A DNA stretch of 40,336 nt from Deltaproteobacteria bacterium (GTDB lineage Bacteria; Desulfobacterota; Dissulfuribacteria; Dissulfuribacterales; QOAL01), in contig JALVJO010000078.1 in NCBI GenBank assembly GCA_027028245.1, positions 59,454 to 99,789 on the forward strand. Reading direction: 5' to 3'. The notes beneath the pieces are model-generated. The model saw nothing but the letters and a program-made list of their open reading frames with translations, searched no databases and had not been told where the DNA came from. Below are positions 7,134-15,719 of the stretch, piece after piece; position 1 is the first letter of the stretch, and each line of letters begins with the position of its first letter. A program made the translations under genes and the position numbers.

Positions 7134-7307
7134 ACCTACATTTTATCAAAAAATTTAATAAATCATAGCATGAAGTCTAAAAAGTTCAGAACATTAGGCC
7201 TTTGAAGTGGTTTATGTGCGGCATATCCTTGACTGGTATCCTGAAGGTCTTAGCTTCTATAAAAACAGCGGGGCTTTGGTAATAGCAGCAGGATTGAGGA
7301 GAAGAAC

Positions 7308-7697
7308 ATGGCAAAAACAAGAAGACCCCTTAAACCAGAAGAAATCCAAGCATTCAAAGAGGAGATCCTCAAAAAAAAGGAAGAGTTTTGGAACCAGATA
7401 AAGCAGGACCTGATGGAGCGGGTAGGTAAGGAATATCAGGATCTTATCAATACCGTTAAGGACGAAGAGGAGCTCGCCCAGATAGATCTCAATGAAGAAA
7501 CAGTGCTGGGTGTTTTAGAAACAAGGAAAAAGGAACTCGAGGCCATGAGTCAGGCACTATGGAGAATAGACCATGGTGAATTCGGCAAATGTCTCCAGTG
7601 CGGACAGTGGATCTGTCTGGAGCGCTTACAGGTTCGTCCCTGGGCCGTGTTCTGTCTGGAGTGCAAGGAGGAAATGGAAAGGCTGGAAAAGGTATAA
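7308..7697 (+). CDS. TraR/DksA-type C4 zinc-finger protein
   Basis: This 129-residue protein has a long N-terminal helical part (about residues 8-80, rich in Lys and Glu, suited to a coiled coil) and a C-terminal four-cysteine finger, CLQCGQW...FCLECKEE. This is the DksA/TraR layout, in which the coiled coil enters the RNA polymerase secondary channel. The DksA tip signature (DxxDxA) is not seen; the likely tip region reads AQIDLNEET. It is therefore a DksA-like paralog rather than certain DksA. The ATG follows GAGGAGAAGAAC. It is transcribed alone, divergently from the PEBP gene. Confidence 0.88.
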   Translation: MAKTRRPLKPEEIQAFKEEILKKKEEFWNQIKQDLMERVGKEYQDLINTVKDEEELAQIDLNEETVLGVLETRKKELEAMSQALWRIDHGEFGKCLQCGQWICLERLQVRPWAVFCLECKEEMERLEKV

Positions 7698-7863
7698 AGG
7701 AGGGCAGGCAGGCTTGATTTGTCCATGGATGCCCCGTCTTTTTGCCTCATGGCGGCATTGCATGTTTACGGAACATGGAGATGTTCAGCCTGAAAATTTT
7801 TTTTAGGGGATTAACGGCTTACACCTTACAATAATGATTTAACCTGTGAATAGTGGTCTGAAA

Positions 7864-8826
7864 TTATTGGCCGCTGTCTTTCATGAAGCTTAAAAGGCTG
7901 GAAAGCACTTGGCCAGTTGAGATATCCTTCATGCAGTGCACGTCTTTACAGTGTCTATATGCGTCCCCGCACGGGCTGCAGACCGCGGGGCTTTTCAATG
8001 TGCGGACATTTGGGACAGCTGGTTTCCACAGTTTCGTCTGGGTCGGTCCGAAAAGAAGCAGGGAACTGGCACCGCACCAGGCTGCAAGGTGGGAAATGCC
8101 GGAATCATTTCCCAGAAAGAACTTGGTGTTGCCCAGGGTATCAGCAACCATGGGCAGCTCCTGGCCTTGCATATAGAGAATGCGGCCGCCGTAACCCTTG
8201 ACAAACTCCTGGATCCTGTCGCAGAGATGTTCTTCCGCAGGTCCGAGGATAAACAGGATCCTGTCAAGACCTCGCTTCTCTGTCAGTTTCTTGACGATTT
8301 CCAGGAAATTTTCCAAGGGCCATGTCTTTTTGGGAGAACCGCTTCCGGGATGAACTGCCAGGTCAAAAAGATTTCTGGCTTCCAGGCCGCGGCTGTATGA
8401 CATGGGATAAAGATAATCTTCTATCTTTTCTTCCTCCATTTCCAGTTGTTTTTTCACCTGATTGAATTGAAAATGGGAACAGTCGGTCCCTTGGGGGCCT
8501 TCATCCACTGTGAAAACTACATTGGATGTCAGCTTATTGTTCGGACGAAGATAGATGTCAGGCACAAGGCCGCGTCTTCTTGTAAACCACCATATGTCAT
8601 CGAAATATTTAAGGAGAGGTGGAATGGAGCCTGTGTAAAGTTCGCTGAACGCGCTGGCATTGGACGGGATTACCGAAGAGACTTCACCTGCCTGCCTGAG
8701 AAATAGACCTTGGACCGGGCTGGCCGCAAGGGTGAATTCACCCCTGGCCTTTCTAAGAAGCCTCAGTGCCGGAAGTGACATCAAGACATCCCCCAGTGCT
8801 CCCTGGTTTACCACAAGAGTCGGCAT
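7864..8826 (-). CDS. Glycosyltransferase family 9 (heptosyltransferase-like)
   Basis: The 320-residue protein starts with VNQGALGDVLMSLPALRLLRK, the N-terminal loop of GT9 ADP-heptose:LPS heptosyltransferases. The C-terminal half has FDLAVHPGSGSPKKTWPLENF, which fits the nucleotide-sugar site, and NDSGISHLAAWCGASSLLLFGPT, the family hallmark. Length is normal. It probably acts at the cytoplasmic face of the inner membrane in LPS core or related glycan assembly. No other LPS genes are next to it, so the exact acceptor is unknown. A cysteine-rich C-terminal segment (CSPCGDAYRHCKDVHC) is common in this subgroup. It is divergent to icd. Confidence 0.92.
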   Translation of the reverse strand: MPTLVVNQGALGDVLMSLPALRLLRKARGEFTLAASPVQGLFLRQAGEVSSVIPSNASAFSELYTGSIPPLLKYFDDIWWFTRRRGLVPDIYLRPNNKLTSNVVFTVDEGPQGTDCSHFQFNQVKKQLEMEEEKIEDYLYPMSYSRGLEARNLFDLAVHPGSGSPKKTWPLENFLEIVKKLTEKRGLDRILFILGPAEEHLCDRIQEFVKGYGGRILYMQGQELPMVADTLGNTKFFLGNDSGISHLAAWCGASSLLLFGPTQTKLWKPAVPNVRTLKSPAVCSPCGDAYRHCKDVHCMKDISTGQVLSSLLSFMKDSGQ

Positions 8827-8964
8827 GATTTTCCTTTCAAGATTTACCTACAAAACCTAAATAAAATGGAATAAGTTAACATAATGCACCACAAGAGCAG
8901 GTGCAGCCCCGAACCTTTTCAGGGCAGACACGGAATCTTAAATCTCAGGAGGAGAGAAGACAAT

Positions 8965-10185
8965 ATGTCAGGTCAAAAGATTACCATAAACCAGGACGGC
9001 ACCATCAATGTACCAGATAATCCTATTATACCGTTTATAGAGGGAGACGGAATAGGTCCGGATATATGGAAGGCAACAAAAAAGGTACTTGATGCTGCGG
9101 TAAACAAGGCCTATGCAGGGCAGAAGTCCATTGACTGGATGGAGGTGTACGCAGGTGAAAAGGCAAAGGAAAAAACCGGCCAGTGGCTACCGCAGGAGAC
9201 ACTGGATGCCATTTCTGAATACGTGGTCGCCATTAAGGGGCCTTTGACCACGCCGGTAGGGGAGGGCATGAGGAGCCTTAATGTCACCTTGAGGCAGGTC
9301 CTTGACCTCTATGCCTGTGTTCGGCCCGTGAAATATTTCAAGGGTGTTCCCAGCCCGGTCAAGCGCCCGGAGCTGGTGGACATGGTGATTTTCAGGGAAA
9401 ATACCGAGGATGTCTATGCTGGGATCGAGTGGCCTGAGGGCAGTGAAGAGGCCCGAAAGGTAATAGATTTTCTCAAGACTGAGATGGGGGTAGAAATACG
9501 GGATGATTCAGGCATAGGCATTAAGCCCATAAGTCGTACCGGGACCCACAGGCTGGTCAGAAAGGCCATACGTCATGCCATTGATACAGGCAGGGATTCG
9601 GTCACCCTGGTTCACAAGGGCAATATCATGAAATATACCGAGGGTGCCTTCAGGAACTGGGGCTACGAACTTGCCCAATTGGAGTTTTCAGAAGAAACCA
9701 TCTCTGAAAAGGAACTTTGGGACAAGTTTGACGGGAAAATGCCCGACGGAAAGATCCTCATAAAAGACAGGATTGCCGATGCCATGTTTCAGCAGATTCT
9801 TCTTCGTCCGGCTGAATACAGTGTTCTTGCCCTTCCCAACCTGAATGGTGACTACATGTCGGATGCCTTGGCAGCCCAGGTAGGAGGCCTTGGCATGGCC
9901 CCTGGGGCCAACATAGGAGACGGCGTGGCGGTTTTCGAGGCCACACATGGGACAGCACCGAAATATACAGGACTCGACAAGGTAAACCCGGGCTCACTTA
10001 TTCTTTCAGGCGCAATGATGCTGGAATATCTCGGCTGGAGCCATGCTACCAGAATGATCCACAATGCACTGGAAGCGGCAATAGCCAGGAAAAGGGTCAC
10101 TTATGATCTTGCCCGGCAGATACCCGATGCAGAAAAGATTAAATGTTCTGAATTTGCAAAGAGTATCGTTGAGTGCATGGGATAA
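8965..10185 (+). CDS. icd: NADP-dependent isocitrate dehydrogenase
   Basis: Icd oxidises isocitrate to 2-oxoglutarate in the TCA cycle. The 406-residue product is close to the E. coli-type dimeric enzyme: [13 protein letters not shown] near the start, [13 protein letters not shown] with the serine that is phosphorylated in E. coli, the [14 protein letters not shown] segment, and [14 protein letters not shown]. The cofactor region [17 protein letters not shown] and the later TYDLAR keep the Lys-Tyr, Val and Tyr-Arg residues that recognise the 2'-phosphate, supporting NADP. The ATG at 8965 has AGGAGGAG upstream; a longer in-frame reading from 8884 is not supported. comF follows with a short overlap. 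Confidence 0.96.
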   Translation: MSGQKITINQDGTINVPDNPIIPFIEGDGIGPDIWKATKKVLDAAVNKAYAGQKSIDWMEVYAGEKAKEKTGQWLPQETLDAISEYVVAIKGPLTTPVGEGMRSLNVTLRQVLDLYACVRPVKYFKGVPSPVKRPELVDMVIFRENTEDVYAGIEWPEGSEEARKVIDFLKTEMGVEIRDDSGIGIKPISRTGTHRLVRKAIRHAIDTGRDSVTLVHKGNIMKYTEGAFRNWGYELAQLEFSEETISEKELWDKFDGKMPDGKILIKDRIADAMFQQILLRPAEYSVLALPNLNGDYMSDALAAQVGGLGMAPGANIGDGVAVFEATHGTAPKYTGLDKVNPGSLILSGAMMLEYLGWSHATRMIHNALEAAIARKRVTYDLARQIPDAEKIKCSEFAKSIVECMG

Positions 10186-10951
10186 AAAGGGCAGGGCAGG
10201 CAGACATCTGACCGCACTGAAGCGAATCTTTACTGGTCTTTCTGCCCTGATATTTCCTCCGCGATGTGCTTCCTGCAAGAGCTTTTTGGAGCTTCCTGCT
10301 TCTCATCTTATGTGCAGGAAGTGCCGGTCGGAAATTACACCCCTTTCCGGTCCTAGGTGCAAGTGTTGCGGAATGCCCTTTGACAGCACCAAGGGCGTGG
10401 ATCATGTTTGCGCTGCCTGCATAAGAAAACGGCCTCCCTTCAAAAGGGCGGATTCACTTTTCGTCTTTGAAGAAAGCGTACGAAATCTGATACACAGGTT
10501 CAAGTACCACTCAGACATGCCGGCCCTGAGGGCCCTGGTTTCCATTTCTGAAAAGACCCTACAGGATCTGCTGCCAGAAAAGGAAGCAGGAGATGCCGGT
10601 TCATGGGTGGTATTGCCTGTTCCCTTGCACAAAAGCAGGCTCAGGAAAAGGGGATTTAACCATGCAGCGGTTCTTGCAACCAGGCTTTTCAGGGATGCCC
10701 GTATCGATTACAGCCTGCTTCGAAAAACAAGGAAGACTCCCAGCCAGACCGGGTTGTCGTTGAAAGACAGGGAACAAAATATCCGCGGTTCATTTTCATG
10801 CCGCACCCTGCGCCGCGGCTGCAGGCAGGTGCTGATCTTCGATGACGTATTTACAACAGGGGCCACTGCAAGTGCCGCAGCTCTGGCTGTAAAAAAGGCA
10901 GGTGCCGAGGATATCAGGGTCATTACCATTGCAAGGACACCACTTCCCTGA
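10169..10951 (+). CDS. comF: ComF family phosphoribosyltransferase-like protein
   Basis: ComF/GntX-type proteins pair an N-terminal zinc ribbon with a phosphoribosyltransferase fold and are linked to DNA uptake or to phosphate-limited or catabolic settings. Here the ribbon is CASC...CRKC...CKCC...CAAC, followed by [25 protein letters not shown] and the PRPP-binding motif [12 protein letters not shown] near the end. The start is unclear because the gene overlaps icd. In-frame candidates are ATG at 10103 and 10127 and TTG at 10169; I give the shortest overlap, since family proteins start only about 20 residues before the first Cys pair. The overlap suggests transcription with icd. Confidence 0.88.
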   Translation: MSAWDKKGRAGRHLTALKRIFTGLSALIFPPRCASCKSFLELPASHLMCRKCRSEITPLSGPRCKCCGMPFDSTKGVDHVCAACIRKRPPFKRADSLFVFEESVRNLIHRFKYHSDMPALRALVSISEKTLQDLLPEKEAGDAGSWVVLPVPLHKSRLRKRGFNHAAVLATRLFRDARIDYSLLRKTRKTPSQTGLSLKDREQNIRGSFSCRTLRRGCRQVLIFDDVFTTGATASAAALAVKKAGAEDIRVITIARTPLP

Positions 10952-11015
10952 TTTACGTCAAGCATAATCCGGGATAATACTTCAAAATACCTAAAGTTTA
11001 TTGTCCCTGGTTTTT

Positions 11016-12221
11016 TCATTTCACCACGGACCAGCGTGATCCCATACAGCGAAGGAGCAGAAGGGACTTTGGTGAGAGGCGGGAGTGGTCCCTCTTGTCA
11101 GGGGAAAAGAGCCCTGTAACACCAGGAAAGGGCGCAACCTTTTCCTCAAGGCTCTCTCTTAAGGCTGCACGACCAATATTGTAGGAAGCAGACATGGCCC
11201 TGCACGCCAGGCGGAGACCATCCCATGCCTGCCCTGCGGCCAGCTTCTGTTCCGGAGCCATATTCTGGAAATCGGCTCCCCAGGATTCAACAAATCTCCT
11301 GGTTATAAAATAGGATGGTGATGTCCGGGGAACGGCTTCCCAGTAAAGGACTGGAGGGACAGCCATGTAAATTAGACTGCCCACCGGAAGGGTGACGGCA
11401 GAAGGAGAATTGAAAAAGAGCTGATGGCTCAGGGCCAGGGGGACCTCATTTCGCTGAATAGTGGAATGGACCAGAGGAGCAGCGGACCAGCCGGCCCACA
11501 ATATTGCAATATCCGGCTCGCATCTTGCCAGGTAGCCCAGTTTAAGCAGCAAGTCCTCCCTGTTTGAATTGAACCTGCCGAGGCAGGAGATTTTCAAGCC
11601 GTATTCAGGAGCGTATCCCCTGATCCACAGGGCAGTCTTTCTGGAGGACGGTGTATTGTCCAGCAGACCGCCAAGGTCTTCATATTGTTTCCTTCTGAAA
11701 TAGGAAAAAAGCCTTTTGAGTTCGGCATCGAAATTTAGAGTTGTGGAAAAGGTCCATTTAGTCTTGAGACCTCTGGATTTGAGCAGGGGTTCTATCCCCT
11801 GGATGAGGATCAAGGGGATCTTGCTTGATTCTGCATATCTTCTGAGGGGCAGGACATTTTCCTTTGCGGTAGGCCCAAGAATAATCAGGGCACCCTGGTC
11901 ATGCTGCAGTTTTCTGGCACCTGAAAGAAGGAGGTCGGCCTGCCCCTTGGTGTCAAATACTACTATCTGGACCTGTCTTCCCCTTATGCCCCCCTGGATG
12001 TTTACTTCTTCTGCTGCAAGGCGCACGGCCTTGAATGCTGCTGCTCCATTCATACTCCCCGGTCCGCTTAGATCCAGCAAAACCCCTATGGGCCATGTCT
12101 GTCCTGCAGCAACAGGCATTGTAGCTGCTGAATAAACAAACAGAAAGCTCACCATCAGGGCCAAGAACCGGCGAAAAGAACGCAGGAGGACTGACAATAA
12201 TGTCTGGTTATCGCGGGACAT
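11016..12221 (-). CDS. Type 1 periplasmic binding protein (LivJ/LppC-like)
   Basis: This 401-residue protein has an N-terminal hydrophobic stretch (FLALMVSFLFVYSAATMPVAAG), probably a signal peptide. The mature part begins WPIGVLLDLSGPGSMNGAAAFKAVRLAAEEVN, the start of a type 1 periplasmic binding fold (Peripla_BP_6), with ILGPTAKENVLPL typical of the ligand cleft. No ABC permease or ATPase is adjacent. It starts 8 nt after cpoB and so appears to belong to the tolB-cpoB operon. That context, and the LppC (penicillin-binding protein activator) branch of this fold, suggests an envelope-maintenance or sensing role rather than amino-acid import. This is inference; the ligand is unknown. Confidence 0.8.
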   Translation of the reverse strand: MSRDNQTLLSVLLRSFRRFLALMVSFLFVYSAATMPVAAGQTWPIGVLLDLSGPGSMNGAAAFKAVRLAAEEVNIQGGIRGRQVQIVVFDTKGQADLLLSGARKLQHDQGALIILGPTAKENVLPLRRYAESSKIPLILIQGIEPLLKSRGLKTKWTFSTTLNFDAELKRLFSYFRRKQYEDLGGLLDNTPSSRKTALWIRGYAPEYGLKISCLGRFNSNREDLLLKLGYLARCEPDIAILWAGWSAAPLVHSTIQRNEVPLALSHQLFFNSPSAVTLPVGSLIYMAVPPVLYWEAVPRTSPSYFITRRFVESWGADFQNMAPEQKLAAGQAWDGLRLACRAMSASYNIGRAALRESLEEKVAPFPGVTGLFSPDKRDHSRLSPKSLLLLRCMGSRWSVVK

Positions 12222-12229
12222 TCCGGGGA

Positions 12230-13096
12230 TCAGCCCAGCCGTTTAAGCTGTTTTTTTGCAGCCTTTGCCTGGGGAGTCCCGGGATATTTCTTTACGAGTT
12301 TCTTCAGTACAATCCTTGCACTTTCCTTGTCTCCCAGCCTGGCAAAGGCAAAACCCTGTTTCAAGAGGGCATCGGGCACCTTGTTGCTTTTTGGGAACCT
12401 GCTGATGACCTTCTGGTATTCAAGGATGGCCTCTTCGAATCTGGACAATTTGTACTCGCAGTCCCCAATCCAGAAATGTGCATTGGCAGCCATGGCCGAG
12501 CCGGGGTTTTTCTTGATGAAGGACCTGAATAGCCTCTTTGCATCCTGGTATTTGCCCTGCCTGTAAAGTTCAAGACCCTCTTGGTAAAGGTCCTTTTTTT
12601 CTTCCTGTTTTGGGGGCGGCAGCTCTGTCTGGGAACCGGCAGGGGGCTGTTGAACAGTTGTAACGGGCGGCGTAACAGGAGGAGGGGCAGTGGTATTAAT
12701 GCTCGTTCCCTTGGCCAAAAGCGCCTCCTTAAGCCTTGCCAATTCCTGCTCCTGCTGTTCCTGTTTGTAGTTGGCCTGCTCCAGCAGCCCGTTTATCCTC
12801 ATGAGTTCGCTTTCAAGGGTATCAAGGCGGGAATTGAGCCGCGCATAGGACTTGCGCAGGGATCCGGCCCCCTGTCCCTGGGTATCACCCAGAACCTGGC
12901 CCATCTGTTTCTTGACGGCGGCAAGCTCCCGGTTAATCCTCTGGTTTTCGACCTGAAGGCCGGAAACATTTCTTTCAAGCATGTTGATCTGGGCCTGGGG
13001 CGCACAGCCTGCAAGGATGACGGCAGACAGTACTGCCGACGGTAAGGCACCATGCCGGTTCAGCAGGGTCAGGATCTTTTGTTTGTATCTGGGCAT
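12230..13096 (-). CDS. cpoB: CpoB/YbgF-like Tol-Pal accessory protein
   Basis: The 288-residue protein carries an N-terminal signal ending in VILAGC, a lipobox, so it may be lipid-anchored, unlike E. coli CpoB which is soluble. A coiled coil follows (about residues 35-120, with repeated Gln/Glu/Leu), a Pro-rich linker, and a C-terminal set of TPR repeats (LYQEGLELYRQGKYQDAKRL, then NAHFWIGDCEYKL, then ALLKQGFAFARLG). CpoB coordinates peptidoglycan synthesis with outer-membrane constriction. The ATG at 13096 was chosen for its AGGAGA 4 nt upstream. It follows tolB by 19 nt and, notably, pal is not between them. Confidence 0.9.
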   Translation of the reverse strand: MPRYKQKILTLLNRHGALPSAVLSAVILAGCAPQAQINMLERNVSGLQVENQRINRELAAVKKQMGQVLGDTQGQGAGSLRKSYARLNSRLDTLESELMRINGLLEQANYKQEQQEQELARLKEALLAKGTSINTTAPPPVTPPVTTVQQPPAGSQTELPPPKQEEKKDLYQEGLELYRQGKYQDAKRLFRSFIKKNPGSAMAANAHFWIGDCEYKLSRFEEAILEYQKVISRFPKSNKVPDALLKQGFAFARLGDKESARIVLKKLVKKYPGTPQAKAAKKQLKRLG

Positions 13097-13115
13097 GTCA
13101 TCTCCTGAAAACACG

Positions 13116-14378
13116 TTACTTGAACACATTTGGTCCCCAAAATGGGAAATAGTCACTTTGTCCATAACTTATCAGAAGTCTTTGATTCTGTCCGTTGGCA
13201 TACATGACATAAAGGCTCTTTTTACCATTAGTGCGTGTAGAGCTAAAGAGCAACTGCCTGCCGTCGGGAGACCAGGAGGGATTCTCATTATTGGCTTCAT
13301 AGGTGAGCTGTATTGGCTCTCCGCCGTCGGGTGAAATAGTAAATATCTGGAACCTTCCTCCCTGTCTGCTGACATAGGCAATGCGGTCGCCAGCCGGAGA
13401 CCACTGCGGATCGGTATTATAACTTCCGGAAAAAGTGAGCCGTCTGGTCTTTCCCGAGGAAAGATCCATTATGAAGAGCTGGGGGCTGCCGTTTCTGTCT
13501 GAAACGAATACCAGCCGTCTGCCGTCAGGTGAAAAGGATGGTGAACAGTTAATCCCCGGGCCCCTGGTAAGCCTTTTGATAATCCTGCCGTCAAGGCCTA
13601 TGAGGTAGATGTCAGGGGAGCCTGCCTTGCTGAGTGTTACTGCCAATCTATCACCGGCAGGTGCCCAGGCCGGCGACATATTGAGGCCCCTGTAGCTGGT
13701 AAGCCTGGTGATTTTTCCAGTCTTGAGATTTTTGAGGTATAAACAGGGGCGCCCTGATCTGAAGGAAGTAAAGGAGATAAAATGCCCGTCCGGCGAGTAC
13801 CTCGGGGACATGACAATGGTTTTCTGATTTGTTTCCTGGCGGATATTCATCCCGTCAAAGTCTGCAGAATAGACTTCGCTTTTCTTTCCGTTCCTGGATA
13901 TGAAGAGTATTCTGGAAAGGCTGACTCCAGGCTTTCCAGTAATGGCCTTGACCACTTCGTTGCTGAACATGTGCGCCATTTTTCTGAGGTCATTTACCGT
14001 TCCTATGTATTTTCTGCCCGCCAGCATGGAATCCGTGGAAAGGTCCATGAGTTTCATTACAGCGGTCAGGGACTTACCATGTCTCTCCATGGTGGTGTCT
14101 ATGCGGTAATCCAGCTTTTCATCGCCCGTCAGATAGGAAGAGTCGAAAACTGAGAAAAAACCATGAAAGATCAGGTCTGATTTAAGGGTGGATGTGAGTT
14201 TTTTGGCTGCCTGCTGGTTTTCGAAGTTCTGTGGCAAAAGGTTCGGGGTGGAAAGTGATATGGGAATCTTTTCCATGAAAGGAGAAGATATGTCTATGTA
14301 AATCTTTGACTGTACTGGAATTGCCAGAATTGAGGCAATTAACAGGGTTATGATTGACGGCAAGATTTTTCTTTTCAT
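13116..14378 (-). CDS. tolB: Tol-Pal system protein TolB
   Basis: TolB is the periplasmic component of the Tol-Pal envelope system and binds Pal and TolA. The 420-residue protein starts with a signal peptide (MKRKILPSIITLLIASILAIPVQS), an N-terminal domain with KLTSTLKSDLIFHGFFSV, and then repeated PD40 beta-propeller blades: SPRYSPDGHFISFTS, SPAWAPAGDRLAVT, SPSFSPDGRRLVFVS, DPQWSPAGDRIAYVS and NPSWSPDGRQLLFSS. Length and architecture are normal. It heads a tolB-cpoB-binding protein operon and is separated from the upstream sulfur cluster by a strong hairpin at 14393-14427. tolQ, tolR and tolA are not in this window. Confidence 0.96.
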   Translation of the reverse strand: MKRKILPSIITLLIASILAIPVQSKIYIDISSPFMEKIPISLSTPNLLPQNFENQQAAKKLTSTLKSDLIFHGFFSVFDSSYLTGDEKLDYRIDTTMERHGKSLTAVMKLMDLSTDSMLAGRKYIGTVNDLRKMAHMFSNEVVKAITGKPGVSLSRILFISRNGKKSEVYSADFDGMNIRQETNQKTIVMSPRYSPDGHFISFTSFRSGRPCLYLKNLKTGKITRLTSYRGLNMSPAWAPAGDRLAVTLSKAGSPDIYLIGLDGRIIKRLTRGPGINCSPSFSPDGRRLVFVSDRNGSPQLFIMDLSSGKTRRLTFSGSYNTDPQWSPAGDRIAYVSRQGGRFQIFTISPDGGEPIQLTYEANNENPSWSPDGRQLLFSSTRTNGKKSLYVMYANGQNQRLLISYGQSDYFPFWGPNVFK

Positions 14379-14392
14379 AGGCCTAAATATAA

Positions 14393-14427
14393 AAGGCCTC
14401 AGCCAATATGCAATTGGCTGAGGCCTT
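14393..14427 (-). terminator. Strong Rho-independent terminator after the yedE-tusA-dsrE operon
   Basis: A 15-bp perfect stem AAGGCCTCAGCCAAT / ATTGGCTGAGGCCTT encloses a 5-nt loop. It lies 33 nt past the last gene of the sulfur operon and 14 nt before the tolB start. T-rich sequence flanks it on both strands. It should isolate tolB transcription from the sulfur genes. Confidence 0.85.
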
Positions 14428-14460
14428 AATTTTGTTATTTTATTTAATCAGCCGGTCTGA

Positions 14461-14652
14461 TTACCACCAGCTGACAGTCTGATCCGCGTCAAAGATCTGC
14501 TGTACAAGGATGTCATAGTTGGGATCACCCTTATACAGGTTGAATTCCTCTGCATCCCTGTCGCGGTTCAGTATCTCAACGAGTTTTTTTACCTCATCGT
14601 TTGGTTCTGACCTGTAAACGTGCAATATTTTCATCTTTTTTTCGTCGCTCAT
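14461..14652 (-). CDS. Small protein of the YTD sulfur cluster (DsrH/TusB-like?)
   Basis: This 63-residue protein is the last gene of the sulfur operon, starting MSDEKKMKILHVYRSEP and ending FDADQTVSWW. It has an alternating strand-helix pattern and no cysteine. Its size and the ILHVYRS opening loosely recall DsrH/TusB-type sulfur-relay proteins, but without the sulfur-carrying cysteine it could not act as a carrier by itself. By position it corresponds to one of the two unnamed proteins of the YTD cluster. It starts 14 nt after the preceding gene and GGGGAGGATGG supplies its ribosome binding site. Confidence 0.75.
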   Translation of the reverse strand: MSDEKKMKILHVYRSEPNDEVKKLVEILNRDRDAEEFNLYKGDPNYDILVQQIFDADQTVSWW

Positions 14653-14666
14653 ACCATCCTCCCCTA

Positions 14667-15008
14667 TTAGTCTTCAGAACAAGCTGGTGGTGGAGCCTTG
14701 GTCTGTTTGGGCAGGCCATAGGGAATTATGAGGTCTGCTTCCCTGAGTTTTTCACCAAGCTCTTCCAGTGTGATGTTGGTAATTTCTACGCCTTCTACCG
14801 CTTCCCCGTCTACAGTGAATACATCGCCTTCCATATCCCTGATCCAGTCTATGTTCTCTTTAACATATTCAGAGAAGCGGGGATATTCATTATAGAAAAA
14901 GACCGGATAGGAATAATGATTTTCTACCGCAAGCCCCAGGGCCGAACGCACTGCATCCCCGGAATACATCCGGTTGGGCAACAGGAAATAACACTTTTTG
15001 GATTCCAT
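14667..15008 (-). CDS. DsrE/DsrF-like small protein of the YTD sulfur cluster
   Basis: The 113-residue protein starts MESKKCYFLLPNRMYSGDAVRSALGLAVEN, similar to the first strand and helix of DsrE/TusD-type folds. Cysteines are at residue 6 and at 110, in the C-terminal PPPACSED tail, which could be a mobile sulfur-accepting cysteine. By gene order it is the other unnamed YTD member. It lies 18 nt after the DsrE-like gene and has GGAGGC before the ATG. The fold assignment is tentative. Confidence 0.75.
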   Translation of the reverse strand: MESKKCYFLLPNRMYSGDAVRSALGLAVENHYSYPVFFYNEYPRFSEYVKENIDWIRDMEGDVFTVDGEAVEGVEITNITLEELGEKLREADLIIPYGLPKQTKAPPPACSED

Positions 15009-15026
15009 AGTTTAAAGCCTCCTTGA

Positions 15027-15359
15027 TTACATCACCAGATATTTGCCGCATTCATCGATAATGGCACCGTGAAAGGCCTGAGTCCTCATCTGGCGGCCAG
15101 TAAGCCCCTTCGGAATATCGGCTTCAACATCATATCCTTCGCAGGTGTAGCTGTCTGCACAGATCGCCACATCTTCTATATCGCAAAGGTTGGCCAGTTT
15201 TACGAAATCTGGATGTTTTGTAAGATGGATCGATTTGAAGGTGAAAAAGACCATTACTTTCTTCCCGGCTCTGACAGCGGCAGTAGCAATACCTACCACG
15301 TGTCTCATATGCTGGGGAGATGTAACAAAGATTCCCAGTTTGTTTGGATCAGCAGCCAT
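15027..15359 (-). CDS. DsrE family sulfur-relay protein
   Basis: The 110-residue protein is a DsrE/DsrEFH-like member: KLGIFVTSPQHMRHVVGIATAAVRAGKKVMVFFTFKS at the start is the Rossmann-like strand-helix-strand, and cysteines at 59, 67, 73 and 104 are candidates for persulfide transfer. DsrE-like proteins accept sulfane sulfur from TusA and pass it on. In sulfur disproportionators the yedE-tusA-dsrE trio is the core of the YTD cluster. The gene is 44 nt after tusA, with AGGGAGG before the ATG. Which cysteine carries sulfur cannot be told by sequence alone; C104, near the C-terminus, resembles the position in known DsrE proteins. Confidence 0.88.
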   Translation of the reverse strand: MAADPNKLGIFVTSPQHMRHVVGIATAAVRAGKKVMVFFTFKSIHLTKHPDFVKLANLCDIEDVAICADSYTCEGYDVEADIPKGLTGRQMRTQAFHGAIIDECGKYLVM

Positions 15360-15403
15360 TGAAATAAATCCTCCCTTTCTTCAGATTGTGAAGAATTATG
15401 AAA

Positions 15404-15661
15404 CTATTTTTTCTTTATGAAAAAGCGGATGAAACCCTCTTCTTCACGCTCGCCAAGGTATTCATGGCCGGCCCGGGCGCACCAGCCTGGAATGTCGTTT
15501 CTTGAACCAGGATCTGTTCCAAGAACTTCAAGGATTTCGCCGGAATTGATCTTGCCGATTTCCTTTTTGGTCCTCAGAAGAGGCATGGGGCAGCTGAGTC
15601 CTTTTGCGTCCAAAGTACGTGCTACCTCTAAACCTTCAGGGGCAATTTTTGCGTCGCTCAT
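15404..15661 (-). CDS. tusA: TusA-type sulfur carrier protein
   Basis: The 85-residue TusA-like protein has the signature LDAKGLSCPMPLLRTKKEIGKI with catalytic Cys24 in the CPxP motif. It carries sulfane sulfur as a persulfide between donors and acceptors in the cytoplasm. The C-terminal half (EILEVLGTDPGSRNDIPGWCARAGHE) has a further Cys in the WC position typical of this family. Directly downstream of yedE and upstream of the dsrE-like gene, it is placed to receive sulfur imported by the permease. A GGAGG ribosome binding site precedes its ATG. Confidence 0.95.
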   Translation of the reverse strand: MSDAKIAPEGLEVARTLDAKGLSCPMPLLRTKKEIGKINSGEILEVLGTDPGSRNDIPGWCARAGHEYLGEREEEGFIRFFIKKK

Positions 15662-15719
15662 GTTTCCTCCTTTTTTGTTGTTATATTTCTGTATTTTTGT
15701 TCAGTTTGTAAACTGAATA

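Noticed and set aside
8884-8964. A 27-codon extension of icd
   Set aside because: The extension is Arg/Cys-rich and unlike Icd N-termini, and AGGAGGAG sits just before the ATG at 8965.
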